Of a stretch of DNA of 64,000 nt, positions 42,196 through 50,904 are shown in pieces. Each line of letters starts with the position of its first letter. The stretch's first letter is position 1. The DNA comes from Streptomyces sp. NBC_00286. Its GTDB lineage: Bacteria; Actinomycetota; Actinomycetes; Streptomycetales; Streptomycetaceae. The translations under genes were made by a program, and so were the position numbers. The stretch is from the NCBI RefSeq assembly GCF_036173125.1, contig NZ_CP108054.1:2542001-2606000 (forward strand), in the 5' to 3' direction. The notes beneath the pieces are model-generated. The model was given only the letters and a program-made list of their open reading frames with translations, was not told where the DNA came from and made no database searches.

Positions 42196-42351
42196 GCCTG
42201 TACGTTCCAGCCGAAGACCGTGCCTGTACGTCCCTGTCGCCCGTCGTGGCTGTACCTCTCAGCTGACGACCGTGCCTGTGCGTGCCGGTCGCCGACCATG
42301 GCTTACGGTCCCTGTCGCCGGCCGCGACTGTGACGTACTCGTCAGCGGCCC
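42196..42351. repeat. six degenerate 26-bp tandem repeats
   Basis: Six consecutive units start at 42196, 42222, 42248, 42274, 42300 and 42326. Most open with G(C/G)CTGTACGT-like sequence and close with CGCC(G)ACCGT-like sequence. The last unit overlaps the 3' end of the trypsin-like protease gene (stop at 42342). The period is not a multiple of three and no frame is conserved, so the array is non-coding. Confidence 0.7.
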
Positions 42352-43160
42352 GCGCCCAACTCCGTGACGACGCCTGAGACCCGCGTATAGACCCCTGGGC
42401 TCTCGGCCCGTCCGCAGCCGTTCCCCCACGACACAAGGCCGATCAGCCGCCCCTGGGCGACCAGTGGCCCACCGCTGTCCCCCTGACAGGCATCCTGGCC
42501 ACCACCCGACTCCCCGGCGCACAGCATGGAGTCGGCCAGATACTTCCCTTCCGCACTGTCCGGATACGCCTCCTCACAGACGGCGTCGGACAGTACCTCC
42601 ACCCGGGCTGCCCGCAGAGCGTGTGCGAAGTCACCATTGCCCGTCGTGTCGCCCCAGCCGTAGACCACAGCGTCCGTACCGGGCCGGTAGGCCGCGTCAT
42701 CGGAGCCCGCCATGCGAATCACCGAGCTCTCCGGCAGCGGCTCGGCAAGAGTGAGCACAGCGAAGTCCCCGGCGTTCGTATAGCTGTCGTACGCCGGGTT
42801 GACCCGGACCGCGCGCACCGGGATCTCCCTGCCCTCGTCCCCCAGCAGATCCCCGCGCCCGGCGATCACCTTCAGATCGTGGATCTGCCGCAGTGGTGCG
42901 CCAAGCGTTTCCTCGCCCAGACAGTGGGCCGCGGTCAGCACGGTCGACCGGCCGATCACCGCGCCCCCGCAGAACTGCCCGGCCCGCGTACCCCCGAACC
43001 GGTCACGACTCGCCAGCGCCACCGTCCAGGGGCTCTGAGAGGCCTCGACGGGATATCCGCCGATGACGATCCTGTCGGCAGCCGCCGGAGCGGTGGATGC
43101 CAGCGGTATCACGGCCGCCATGGCCGTGAGAGCCAGCGCTCGTACATAGGGCCGACGCAT
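42342..43160 (-). CDS. secreted trypsin-like serine protease (S1 family)
   Basis: Extracellular protease of 272 aa. The signal peptide is RALALTAMAAVIPLASTAPA, followed by AAADRIVIGGYPVEASQSPW; the IVIGG sequence marks the activation site of the mature enzyme. Catalytic triad: His in TVLTAAHCLG, Asp in NAGDFAVLTLAEP, Ser in CQGDSGGPLVAQG. The Asp in GGQDACQGDSGGP is at the S1-pocket position that gives trypsin its Lys/Arg preference. Six Cys allow three disulfides. It lies downstream of hrdB with both genes on the minus strand, separated by the hrdB terminator. Confidence 0.93.
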   Translation of the reverse strand: MRRPYVRALALTAMAAVIPLASTAPAAADRIVIGGYPVEASQSPWTVALASRDRFGGTRAGQFCGGAVIGRSTVLTAAHCLGEETLGAPLRQIHDLKVIAGRGDLLGDEGREIPVRAVRVNPAYDSYTNAGDFAVLTLAEPLPESSVIRMAGSDDAAYRPGTDAVVYGWGDTTGNGDFAHALRAARVEVLSDAVCEEAYPDSAEGKYLADSMLCAGESGGGQDACQGDSGGPLVAQGRLIGLVSWGNGCGRAESPGVYTRVSGVVTELGAGR

Positions 43161-43239
43161 AAGCGCTCCTCACTCTGAGGTGGTCATGGAAAACCCAGAG
43201 TGATTCACGAGGCAGTGGCGCGCACTCCACGCACACCGA

Positions 43240-43272
43240 GGGCCCGGCTCCCCTGTTCGGGAGACCGGGCCC
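43240..43272 (-). terminator. hrdB terminator
   Basis: GGGCCCGG (43240-43247) pairs with CCGGGCCC (43265-43272), and TCCC (43249-43252) with GGGA (43259-43262). It lies 20 bp past the hrdB stop. Confidence 0.75.
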
Positions 43273-43292
43273 TGGGTGACGTACGGCGGGAT

Positions 43293-44834
<1,542 letters not shown>

Positions 44835-45260
44835 GAACAACCTCTCGGAACGTTGGAAAGCGGCTTCCGGCCCCGTCCACTGTGGACCGGAGCCGACGAC
44901 CGTCGACTGGGGGATGAGCCAACGGCGCGGGCGGGGCCGCGAAGATGCACAGCGCCATGAACGGCGTCCGTATTCCCTCGTCGGCTGTCACCTCTTAGGT
45001 CATCGCGCTGTTCCCAGGAGTGTTACGCCCAATCTGCGTGGCCCGAGTCACACCCCGTAAGCGTCCAAATGCGACCAGATACGGTCAAAGGTGGTCAACC
45101 TGGTGGCGCAAGGCTTCCTCATACCGCCGGACTCTGCCGAATCCCAGAGAGATCCGGCAGAGTCCGGCGGCAGGGTGCGGCAGAGTCGGGCGGCGGATCG
45201 GTCGCCGACCGCGCGGTGCCGGGCGAGGGGACACGCCCCCGACTACTCCTCGGTGCGCGG
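44835..45260. other. 426-bp hrdB upstream region
   Basis: It carries the hrdB promoter(s) and the whiH 3' flank. TTGACC occurs twice reading towards hrdB (minus strand, about 45090-45105), a plausible -35. The repeat cluster 45124-45193 is described separately. No small gene was recognised. Confidence 0.45.
45124..45193. repeat. 16-bp inverted/direct repeat cluster between hrdB and whiH
   Basis: CCGCCGGACTCTGCCG (45124-45139) is perfectly inverted as CGGCAGAGTCCGGCGG (45155-45170) with a 15-bp spacer. A third, direct copy with one mismatch, CGGCAGAGTCGGGCGG, lies at 45178-45193. The inverted pair may be the whiH terminator; the third copy is unexplained. Confidence 0.6.
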
Positions 45261-46148
45261 TCAGTGCTCGCGCGGGGCGGGCACCACGCGCTCCACCTCG
45301 GGGTGAACGGTGAGCAGTTGACGCATGGCGGCCTCGGCCGCCGCTCCATCACCGGCGGCCAGGGCATCCACGATCCGGGAGTGGTGCGCCAGGGAGATCT
45401 CGTTCGGCCGGTCACAGCCGGCGACCGGGCCGCCGGAGACCTGCAGGGCCGCCGACACGATCCCGGAGAGATGCTCCAGCATGCGGTTGCCGGCGACCTG
45501 GATGAGGAGCGAGTGGAACTCCGCGTCGGCGCGCGAGAAGGTGAGCGCGTCGCCCTGCGCCATGGAGTGCCCCATGATCTCGACCATGTCGGCGAGCCGC
45601 TGCTGCACCTCCTCGCGTCCGTGTCCGGCGGCGAGGCGGGCGGCCAGCGGCTCGATCGTCCAGCGCAGCTCGCTCAGCTCGCGCCGCTGATCGTCGCGCT
45701 GCGGTCCGTAGGCCCGCCACTCGATGATGTCCGGGTCGAGGAGGTTCCAGTCGCTGACGGGCCGTACCCGTGTGCCGACATTGGGGCGGGCACTGACCAG
45801 GCCCTTGGCCTCGAGGACGCGGAGTGACTCACGGACGACGGTGCGGGAGACCTCGAACCGCTGGCCGATCTCCTCAGGGACGAGCGGGCGGTCTGCTCCG
45901 AGGTCGCCGGAAACGATCATCTGACCCAGCTGTTGGACGAGTTGGCCGTGCAGGCCGCGGCCGCGGGAGCCCGCGGCCCGCCTGCCCACGCGGCCCAGCT
46001 CAGGGTCCGTGCCCTCCCACGCGGGGGCGCCGACGCGATCGACGCCGGGGGCCTCCGCGTAGGGGTAGCGGTCGAGTTCGCCCGGGCCGGCCAGGCCGGA
46101 GTCTGCGGAGCGGGCGGCGGTCATCATGGTGTGCGCAAGGGTACTCAC
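45261..46148 (-). CDS. whiH: GntR-family sporulation regulator WhiH
   Basis: Developmental regulator needed for septation of aerial hyphae in Streptomyces; 295 aa. The identification rests on sequence and on its place directly upstream of hrdB, as in S. coelicolor. The N-terminal tail (STLAHTMMTAARSADSG) precedes the winged helix (VPEEIGQRFEVSRTVVRESL, then RVLEAKGLVSARPNVGTRV) and the FCD-type effector domain (AEFHSLLIQVAGNRMLEHLS; ISLAHHSRIVDALAAGDGAA). Start GTG 46148 has AAAGGA close by; ATG 46127 is an alternative without RBS. WhiH represses its own gene in S. coelicolor; an operator was not sought in detail. Confidence 0.9.
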   Translation of the reverse strand: MSTLAHTMMTAARSADSGLAGPGELDRYPYAEAPGVDRVGAPAWEGTDPELGRVGRRAAGSRGRGLHGQLVQQLGQMIVSGDLGADRPLVPEEIGQRFEVSRTVVRESLRVLEAKGLVSARPNVGTRVRPVSDWNLLDPDIIEWRAYGPQRDDQRRELSELRWTIEPLAARLAAGHGREEVQQRLADMVEIMGHSMAQGDALTFSRADAEFHSLLIQVAGNRMLEHLSGIVSAALQVSGGPVAGCDRPNEISLAHHSRIVDALAAGDGAAAEAAMRQLLTVHPEVERVVPAPREH

Positions 46149-46301
46149 GCATCCTTTGTCGGCGTCGCCCTCAACTGCCTTGAGGTCTTTGGTGAAAAGC
46201 ACACGAAAGGGTGATCGCTCACCCCATCGCAATTGACGCCTTATCGGAAAGAAATGGGCGTTCACCGAGGAGTTGTGCCCATCGGGGAACGCCTGTGCCG
46301 C

Positions 46302-48074
46302 TCAGAACGACCACCGGAACCTGCCTCGCAGGGTCGTGAACAGGTACGTGCAGAGCAGGACGGTGAGCGACAACACCAGTGCACTGCCGACGGGTTGGGT
46401 CATCACCCGCACTCCGGCGGCCAGAATTCGCTCGCCACCGAAGGGCCACTGCATCAGCACGAACTCCCGTAGTCGGGTCGAAAACCCGGTCGCGGTCCGC
46501 ACGGACTGTCCCTCCAGGAACTTGTGCACCAGGGGTACGACGACGATCGGTACGGCGAGAACGGCCGCGAGTCCGGCGGTCGTCGACCGGAAGACGCCCG
46601 CGCCGAGCACGCCTGCCCAGGCGCAGCCCACCACGAGTCCGATCCAACTGGCGCTCAGCGAAAGCCAGTCGGCGGGAACTCCGGCGATCTCCCGTCCGTA
46701 GACGATGTAGAGCAGTTCGGCGTCCACGCCCACCGTGAGGATGGCCAGGATCAGCGCGGTGGCGGCGGCGACGAGGAGTTTGGCGGCGAGCAGTCCCAGG
46801 CGGCGGGGGACGGTGCCGCGGTCCGCGGCCAGGGCGGGGTGGCGGAACTCGTCGCCGAATGCGAGGGCGCCGAGCAGCCCCGCGCCGAGCGCCGCGGGCG
46901 GCAGCGGGAACTGCTGCGGCCACGCGGCGAGCAGCCGCGGCTGCGGCGTGTGTCCCACCCGGGCCAGGAGTACGGCGGTGACGGCAGAAGTGACGAGCAC
47001 GGCTGCCGCAGTGAGGTAACCGGTGCCGACTCCTGCCGCGCGGCGCAGTTCATAGCGCAGAGGACGCAGCGGGTTGCGGCCTTGGCGGACCGTGATGGGG
47101 AGCGGGAGCGGGGACAGGTCATCCGCGATCTCCGCCTCGGTCGGCCCCGGCGACTCCTCGGCCTCCTGAGCATCATCCGCGGGCGGGCGGGCGGCCGTGG
47201 GCCCCATGTCGCCGATTTCGTCGGCCAGTTGATGTACGAGGATGCCGTGGCGGTACGCGGTTTCACCCACGTCGGCGCAGGTGCTGCCGTACACCGAGAG
47301 GCGGTTGCCGTCCTCTGACACGACTTCGACGGAACACCGTGTGGCGCGAGCCTCCTTGGCCAGGAGGGCGGCGAGCCGGGCGGCGTGAGGGCTGCGCACG
47401 GCGACGCGGGGACGGAGCCGGGTACGGGCGAAGTCGGCGGCCTCCTGGTCTGCTACGAGCTGGCCCTCCTCGATCGTGACGACCCGGTCGGCGTTCCGCG
47501 CGGCCTCCTTCGGGTCGTCCGTGGTGAAGAGCACGGTGCCGCCTCCGGCGGCGTAAGCGCGCAGAACTCCGTGCAGCCAGCGGCTTTCACGGACCGACAG
47601 CCCGTCCGTAGGGGCATCGAGAACGAGCGTGTGCGGATCGGCCAGCAACGCGCAGGCAAGTCCCAGACGACGGTCCGTACCCCGCGAGAGGGCGCCGAGG
47701 CGTTCGTCGCGGAGGCTGACTAGGCCCACCACTTCGAGGACTTCGTCGGCGCGACGCACGGGCACGCCCACGGCGGCGCACAGCATGCGGAGTTGACCGC
47801 GCACCGTGCGTGCCGGATGGCCCGGCACCTCTCCGAGGAGCACGCCCACTTCGCGTGTTGGATGGGGGATACGGTGCAGCGGCCGACCCCTGAAGTGGGT
47901 GACTCCGCGGCCCTGTTGGAGCTCGAGCATCAGCCTCAGCGCCGTCGTCTTGCCTGCGCCCGGGGCTCCGAGGAGCGCCGTGACGCGTCCCGGGTGCGCC
48001 TCGAAGGACAGGTCGTCGACGGCGGGCGGAAGCTCCTTGCGGGGGCTGCTGGTCAGTCCGATGGCCTGGATCAC
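46302..48074 (-). CDS. ABC ATPase fused to a membrane domain (degenerate active site)
   Basis: The 590-aa single-chain protein has an ATP-binding domain (about 1-230) and a C-terminal membrane part with six or so helices (TAAAVLVTSAVTAVLLARVG; LLVAAATALILAILTVGVDA). Walker A is intact (LLGAPGAGKTTALRLMLELQ). The signature region reads ALSRGTDRRLGLACALLADP instead of LSGGQ. Walker B reads LVLDAPTDGLSV, with Ala where the catalytic Glu should be. ATP may be bound but hydrolysed poorly unless a partner supplies the Glu. Start GTG 48074 begins VIQAIGLTSSPRK. It lies 153 bp upstream of whiH in the same direction; the substrate is unknown. Confidence 0.85.
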   Translation of the reverse strand: MIQAIGLTSSPRKELPPAVDDLSFEAHPGRVTALLGAPGAGKTTALRLMLELQQGRGVTHFRGRPLHRIPHPTREVGVLLGEVPGHPARTVRGQLRMLCAAVGVPVRRADEVLEVVGLVSLRDERLGALSRGTDRRLGLACALLADPHTLVLDAPTDGLSVRESRWLHGVLRAYAAGGGTVLFTTDDPKEAARNADRVVTIEEGQLVADQEAADFARTRLRPRVAVRSPHAARLAALLAKEARATRCSVEVVSEDGNRLSVYGSTCADVGETAYRHGILVHQLADEIGDMGPTAARPPADDAQEAEESPGPTEAEIADDLSPLPLPITVRQGRNPLRPLRYELRRAAGVGTGYLTAAAVLVTSAVTAVLLARVGHTPQPRLLAAWPQQFPLPPAALGAGLLGALAFGDEFRHPALAADRGTVPRRLGLLAAKLLVAAATALILAILTVGVDAELLYIVYGREIAGVPADWLSLSASWIGLVVGCAWAGVLGAGVFRSTTAGLAAVLAVPIVVVPLVHKFLEGQSVRTATGFSTRLREFVLMQWPFGGERILAAGVRVMTQPVGSALVLSLTVLLCTYLFTTLRGRFRWSF

Positions 48075-48164
48075 CCAAGGCAAGATAGCGCGGTATGTAC
48101 GGATTTTCGGGCACCCTGACACCGCCCCGGAACGGCTCCCGCACCGGTCGAGCTGACGCCAGGG

Positions 48165-48923
48165 TCAGACCTCGGGGCGCAGCATCGGCGGATTGAGCAG
48201 TGTGGCGCCACCGGCGCGGAAGAGCTGAGCGGGGCGGCCGCCCTGCCGGGTGGTCGTTCCTCCGGTGGGCACCAGGAAGCCGGGAGTGCCGGTCACCTTG
48301 CGGTGGAAGTTGCGGGGGTCGAGCGCCACTCCCCACACCGCCTCGTACACACGACGCAGCTCGCCGACGGTGAACTCGGTCGGGCAGAAGGCAGTGGCCA
48401 GCGACGAGTACTCGATCTTGGACCGGGCGCGCTCCACGCCGTCGGCCAGGATCTGCGCGTGATCGAAGGCGAGCGGTGCCGCCTGTTCGCCGTCGCGGCC
48501 GTATCCGCCCCGCTGGAGCAGCTCCTCGACGGGGGCCCAGCGAGCGCTGTTCGCATCGCCGCCCGCCCTGGGCGCGGGCAAATCGGGGGCGAGCGCGAGG
48601 TGGGCGACGCTGACGACCCTCATCCTCGGGTCACGCTTGGGATCGCCATAGGTGGCGAGCTGCTCCAGGTGCGCACCGTTGTCCTGCGCGGGGGCATCCG
48701 GGTCGTGGGCACACAGCCCGGTCTCCTCAACCAGTTCCCGCGCGGCGGCTTGTGCAAGGTCCTCGTCGGGCCGCACGAATCCGCCGGGCAGCGCCCACCG
48801 CCCCTGGAACGGAGGCTCGCCCCGCCGTACCGCCAACGCGCACAGAGCATCGCGACGCACGGTCAATACGACCAGGTCAACGGTGACGGCAAAGGGCGGG
48901 AAGGCTGACGGGTCGTAGGGCAT
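48165..48923 (-). CDS. NUDIX hydrolase with C-terminal HTH (NrtR-like)
   Basis: The 252-aa protein contains a complete Nudix box, GGFVRPDEDLAQAAARELVE followed by ETGL (about residues 48-71), for hydrolysis of nucleoside diphosphate-X compounds such as ADP-ribose. The C-terminal winged-helix segment (EFTVGELRRVYEAVWGVALD, then PRNFHRKVTGTPGFLVPTGG) is that of NrtR-type regulators, which sense ADP-ribose and control NAD metabolism. Here no NAD genes are adjacent, so the regulated pathway is unknown. ATG 48923 opens MPYDPSAFPPFAVTVDLVV, typical of the family; the RBS is weak. Confidence 0.87.
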   Translation of the reverse strand: MPYDPSAFPPFAVTVDLVVLTVRRDALCALAVRRGEPPFQGRWALPGGFVRPDEDLAQAAARELVEETGLCAHDPDAPAQDNGAHLEQLATYGDPKRDPRMRVVSVAHLALAPDLPAPRAGGDANSARWAPVEELLQRGGYGRDGEQAAPLAFDHAQILADGVERARSKIEYSSLATAFCPTEFTVGELRRVYEAVWGVALDPRNFHRKVTGTPGFLVPTGGTTTRQGGRPAQLFRAGGATLLNPPMLRPEV

Positions 48924-48930
48924 GTCGCGA

Positions 48931-49206
48931 TCATAGTCGTCTGCCTGACGATAAGCACTCCTTTCGCCGGTCACCGGGACGACTGATCCACTCCGCCCCG
49001 ATACGGACGTCATGGGAGGCCACCGGCTCCGGATCCCACCCGGCCCTACGAGCCCTGGCTTCCAGCCGCACCATGTTGACCACTTCCGCGACCACTGGGA
49101 GTACGTACGCGATCCCGACCCACGCCCGGATCGTCACCCGTAGCAGCCGGAACCAACCCCGAGACCAGACCGCCAACAATGCCCCGCACCGCTCCCCCGT
49201 CCTCAT
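48931..49206 (-). CDS. small membrane-associated protein, unknown function
   Basis: The 91-aa product has one hydrophobic segment (VTIRAWVGIAYVLPVVAEVV, about 26-45) and a basic C-terminal half. Evidence that it is real: AAGGAG stands six bases before ATG 49206, and the ATG overlaps the stop of the upstream DUF4192 gene (ATGA). It ends eight bases before the NUDIX start. No family is recognised. The three genes (DUF4192, this one, NUDIX) look like one operon. Confidence 0.6.
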   Translation of the reverse strand: MRTGERCGALLAVWSRGWFRLLRVTIRAWVGIAYVLPVVAEVVNMVRLEARARRAGWDPEPVASHDVRIGAEWISRPGDRRKECLSSGRRL

Positions 49207-50771
49207 GTGTCGCTCCTTGTTTCCCGACGTCCGGCTCCTCGCCGGGACCGGGAAGGGGCGCCCTTGCTGTCGCCGCCCCGGCCTCGTCCGTCCGTCGCGG
49301 TAGAGCCCTCGGTGGCGGGCCGGGGACGGCGCGTACCGCCCGGCCCGGTGGGACGTCGGCTCGGATGGCTGATAGGGCTGCCTGTGGACCGCGTCCTGCG
49401 TCGGCGACGGGACACCGTCCGCGTCGGCGCTGCCGGGGTCTGATCGGACGGACTGTCGGAGCCGGCCCGCGGCACCGAGGCAGCGCCCGCCTCGGATCCC
49501 GCCACCGCACCCCCGCGATCGGCGCGCTCCTTCCGAAGGCACCGGCGGATCGACTCGGGATCCAGCCCCTCGTTGCACGCCTGGTGCAGAAGGCGTGCGA
49601 AGAGATATTCGGGGTCCGCGCCGAGCGCCATCGCAAGGGCTTCTCGGGCTTCCAGCTCGTCGCCGGTGGACCATGCGACCCATCCAGCGAGGGTGAGCGG
49701 AGCCGCGGCGTGCTCCCCGTACGCACCGACACAGCGCCGGGCCAGGGCGCGCCACAGGCGCAATGCCGGACCCGCCTCGTCACCCTCCATCCACTCCGCC
49801 GCCCTGTCGCGCGTTCCGCGGTCCTGGAGGCCGAGGATCAGAGTGGCCGCTTCGTCGTGGGCCAGTAGCTCGTCATCGCGGAGATCTGCCGGAAGCGTGC
49901 CGGACAAGGGTGGGGCGTCGGCGAACCGCCGCATGAGCCGGTCGGCCAGTTCCAGCGTCTGGTCCGCCACGTCCGCGCGGCTCTCGTCGTCCAGGATCCT
50001 GGGAATGAGCGCCACGCTCACGGCATTCAGCGCGGACTCCTGTTCCAGCGCCGCCGCGGTCTCCCAGGGACTGAGCCTTGCCCTCAACTCCTTCAGTGAG
50101 CCGCGCACTTGGAGTCCGGCGTACGTCGCTGCGGCAGCCAGGACCGAGGTGCCGGGCAGGCCCAGGGGCGTACCGGCGGAAGGGCAGCACTCTTCGCTGG
50201 GGCAGACATAAGACCACCAGCGGTTGTCCGAGATGCACAGTGCCTCGACCACGGGGACGTCAAGAGCACCGCATGCCGTGCGCAGCAACTGTGCCAGCTG
50301 GCGCAGGCGCGACATGACCTCCCACCCGGACTCATTGACCCTGGGGTCCTGACAGAGGAAGGCCACCATGCTCTCGACCGGCGCGCCCCTGCGTTCGCTT
50401 CCCTTGATGAGGCCCTGCGCCAACTGATCGGCCACGGCCGGCCAGTCGTCCTCGTTGGCAGGAATGCCGAGGCGTGCTCGCCCGCCGAACCGACCCCGCC
50501 CGTCCCGGTCATGCAGGGCTACGAGCACGATGCTGTCCTCGGGCCGATACCCGAGCAAGTACGGCAGCGCATCGGCCAGTTCGGCCGGAGTCCGGAGCGT
50601 GACCTGGTGCTCGGCGCACGGAATACCGTCCGCCCCGCTCCCCGCACCAGCGGCACCTCCCCCCGCGTGATCTTCCCTGTGGCCGCCGTGCTCGTTCCCT
50701 TCCCCACGCTCGTCGTGCCCGCTGATGTCACCGTTGCCGGAAGTCCCGGCGGCTTCGCTGTGATTCGTCAT
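49203..50771 (-). CDS. DUF4192 family protein
   Basis: The 522-aa cytosolic protein has a low-complexity Gly/His-rich N-terminus (about 1-50), then the DUF4192 core: RTPAELADALPYLLGYRPED followed by SIVLVALHDRDGRGRFGGR, CPSEECCPSAGTPLGLPGTS and LSPWETAAALEQESALNAV. The C-terminal 110 residues are Arg/Pro-rich and disordered. DUF4192 is common in actinobacteria and has no known function. The gene is divergent from a RecQ-type helicase with two DnaA-box sequences between them, and is coupled to a small downstream gene. Confidence 0.85.
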   Translation of the reverse strand: MTNHSEAAGTSGNGDISGHDERGEGNEHGGHREDHAGGGAAGAGSGADGIPCAEHQVTLRTPAELADALPYLLGYRPEDSIVLVALHDRDGRGRFGGRARLGIPANEDDWPAVADQLAQGLIKGSERRGAPVESMVAFLCQDPRVNESGWEVMSRLRQLAQLLRTACGALDVPVVEALCISDNRWWSYVCPSEECCPSAGTPLGLPGTSVLAAAATYAGLQVRGSLKELRARLSPWETAAALEQESALNAVSVALIPRILDDESRADVADQTLELADRLMRRFADAPPLSGTLPADLRDDELLAHDEAATLILGLQDRGTRDRAAEWMEGDEAGPALRLWRALARRCVGAYGEHAAAPLTLAGWVAWSTGDELEAREALAMALGADPEYLFARLLHQACNEGLDPESIRRCLRKERADRGGAVAGSEAGAASVPRAGSDSPSDQTPAAPTRTVSRRRRRTRSTGSPISHPSRRPTGPGGTRRPRPATEGSTATDGRGRGGDSKGAPSRSRRGAGRRETRSDT

Positions 50772-50810
50772 GTGGTGACCATCCCGCGAATTCCGAAATC
50801 CCGCTTTGGC

Positions 50811-50854
50811 CTGTGGATAACCATGATCATGATCGTGTCAGAAGTTATCCACAG
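50811..50854. promoter_or_regulatory. inverted pair of DnaA-box sequences
   Basis: CTGTGGATAAC (50811-50821) and GTTATCCACAG (50844-50854) form a perfect 11-bp inverted repeat with a 22-bp spacer in the DUF4192/recQ divergent promoter. Each arm contains TTATCCACA, the E. coli consensus DnaA box. DnaA control of one or both genes is possible. Confidence 0.55.
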
Positions 50855-50904
50855 TTCGGCGGACGCGTTCGCGCGATGTCAGACCCATCGGGTTGCATGG
50901 GGCC

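Noticed and set aside
42196..42351. CRISPR array
   Set aside because: Repeats are contiguous and degenerate with no spacers of constant length and no cas genes nearby.
44950..45010. SigR-type promoter for hrdB (GGGAAT and GGGAAC on the minus strand)
   Set aside because: No GTT at the required 18-19 bp spacing follows either hexamer, so the match is incomplete.
50811..50854. Replication origin
   Set aside because: Only two DnaA boxes are present; the Streptomyces oriC carries many boxes between dnaA and dnaN, neither of which is here.
50855..50904. LexA (SOS) box before the RecQ-type gene
   Set aside because: Sequences such as GACGCGTTCG do not fit the GAAC-N4-GTTC pattern.
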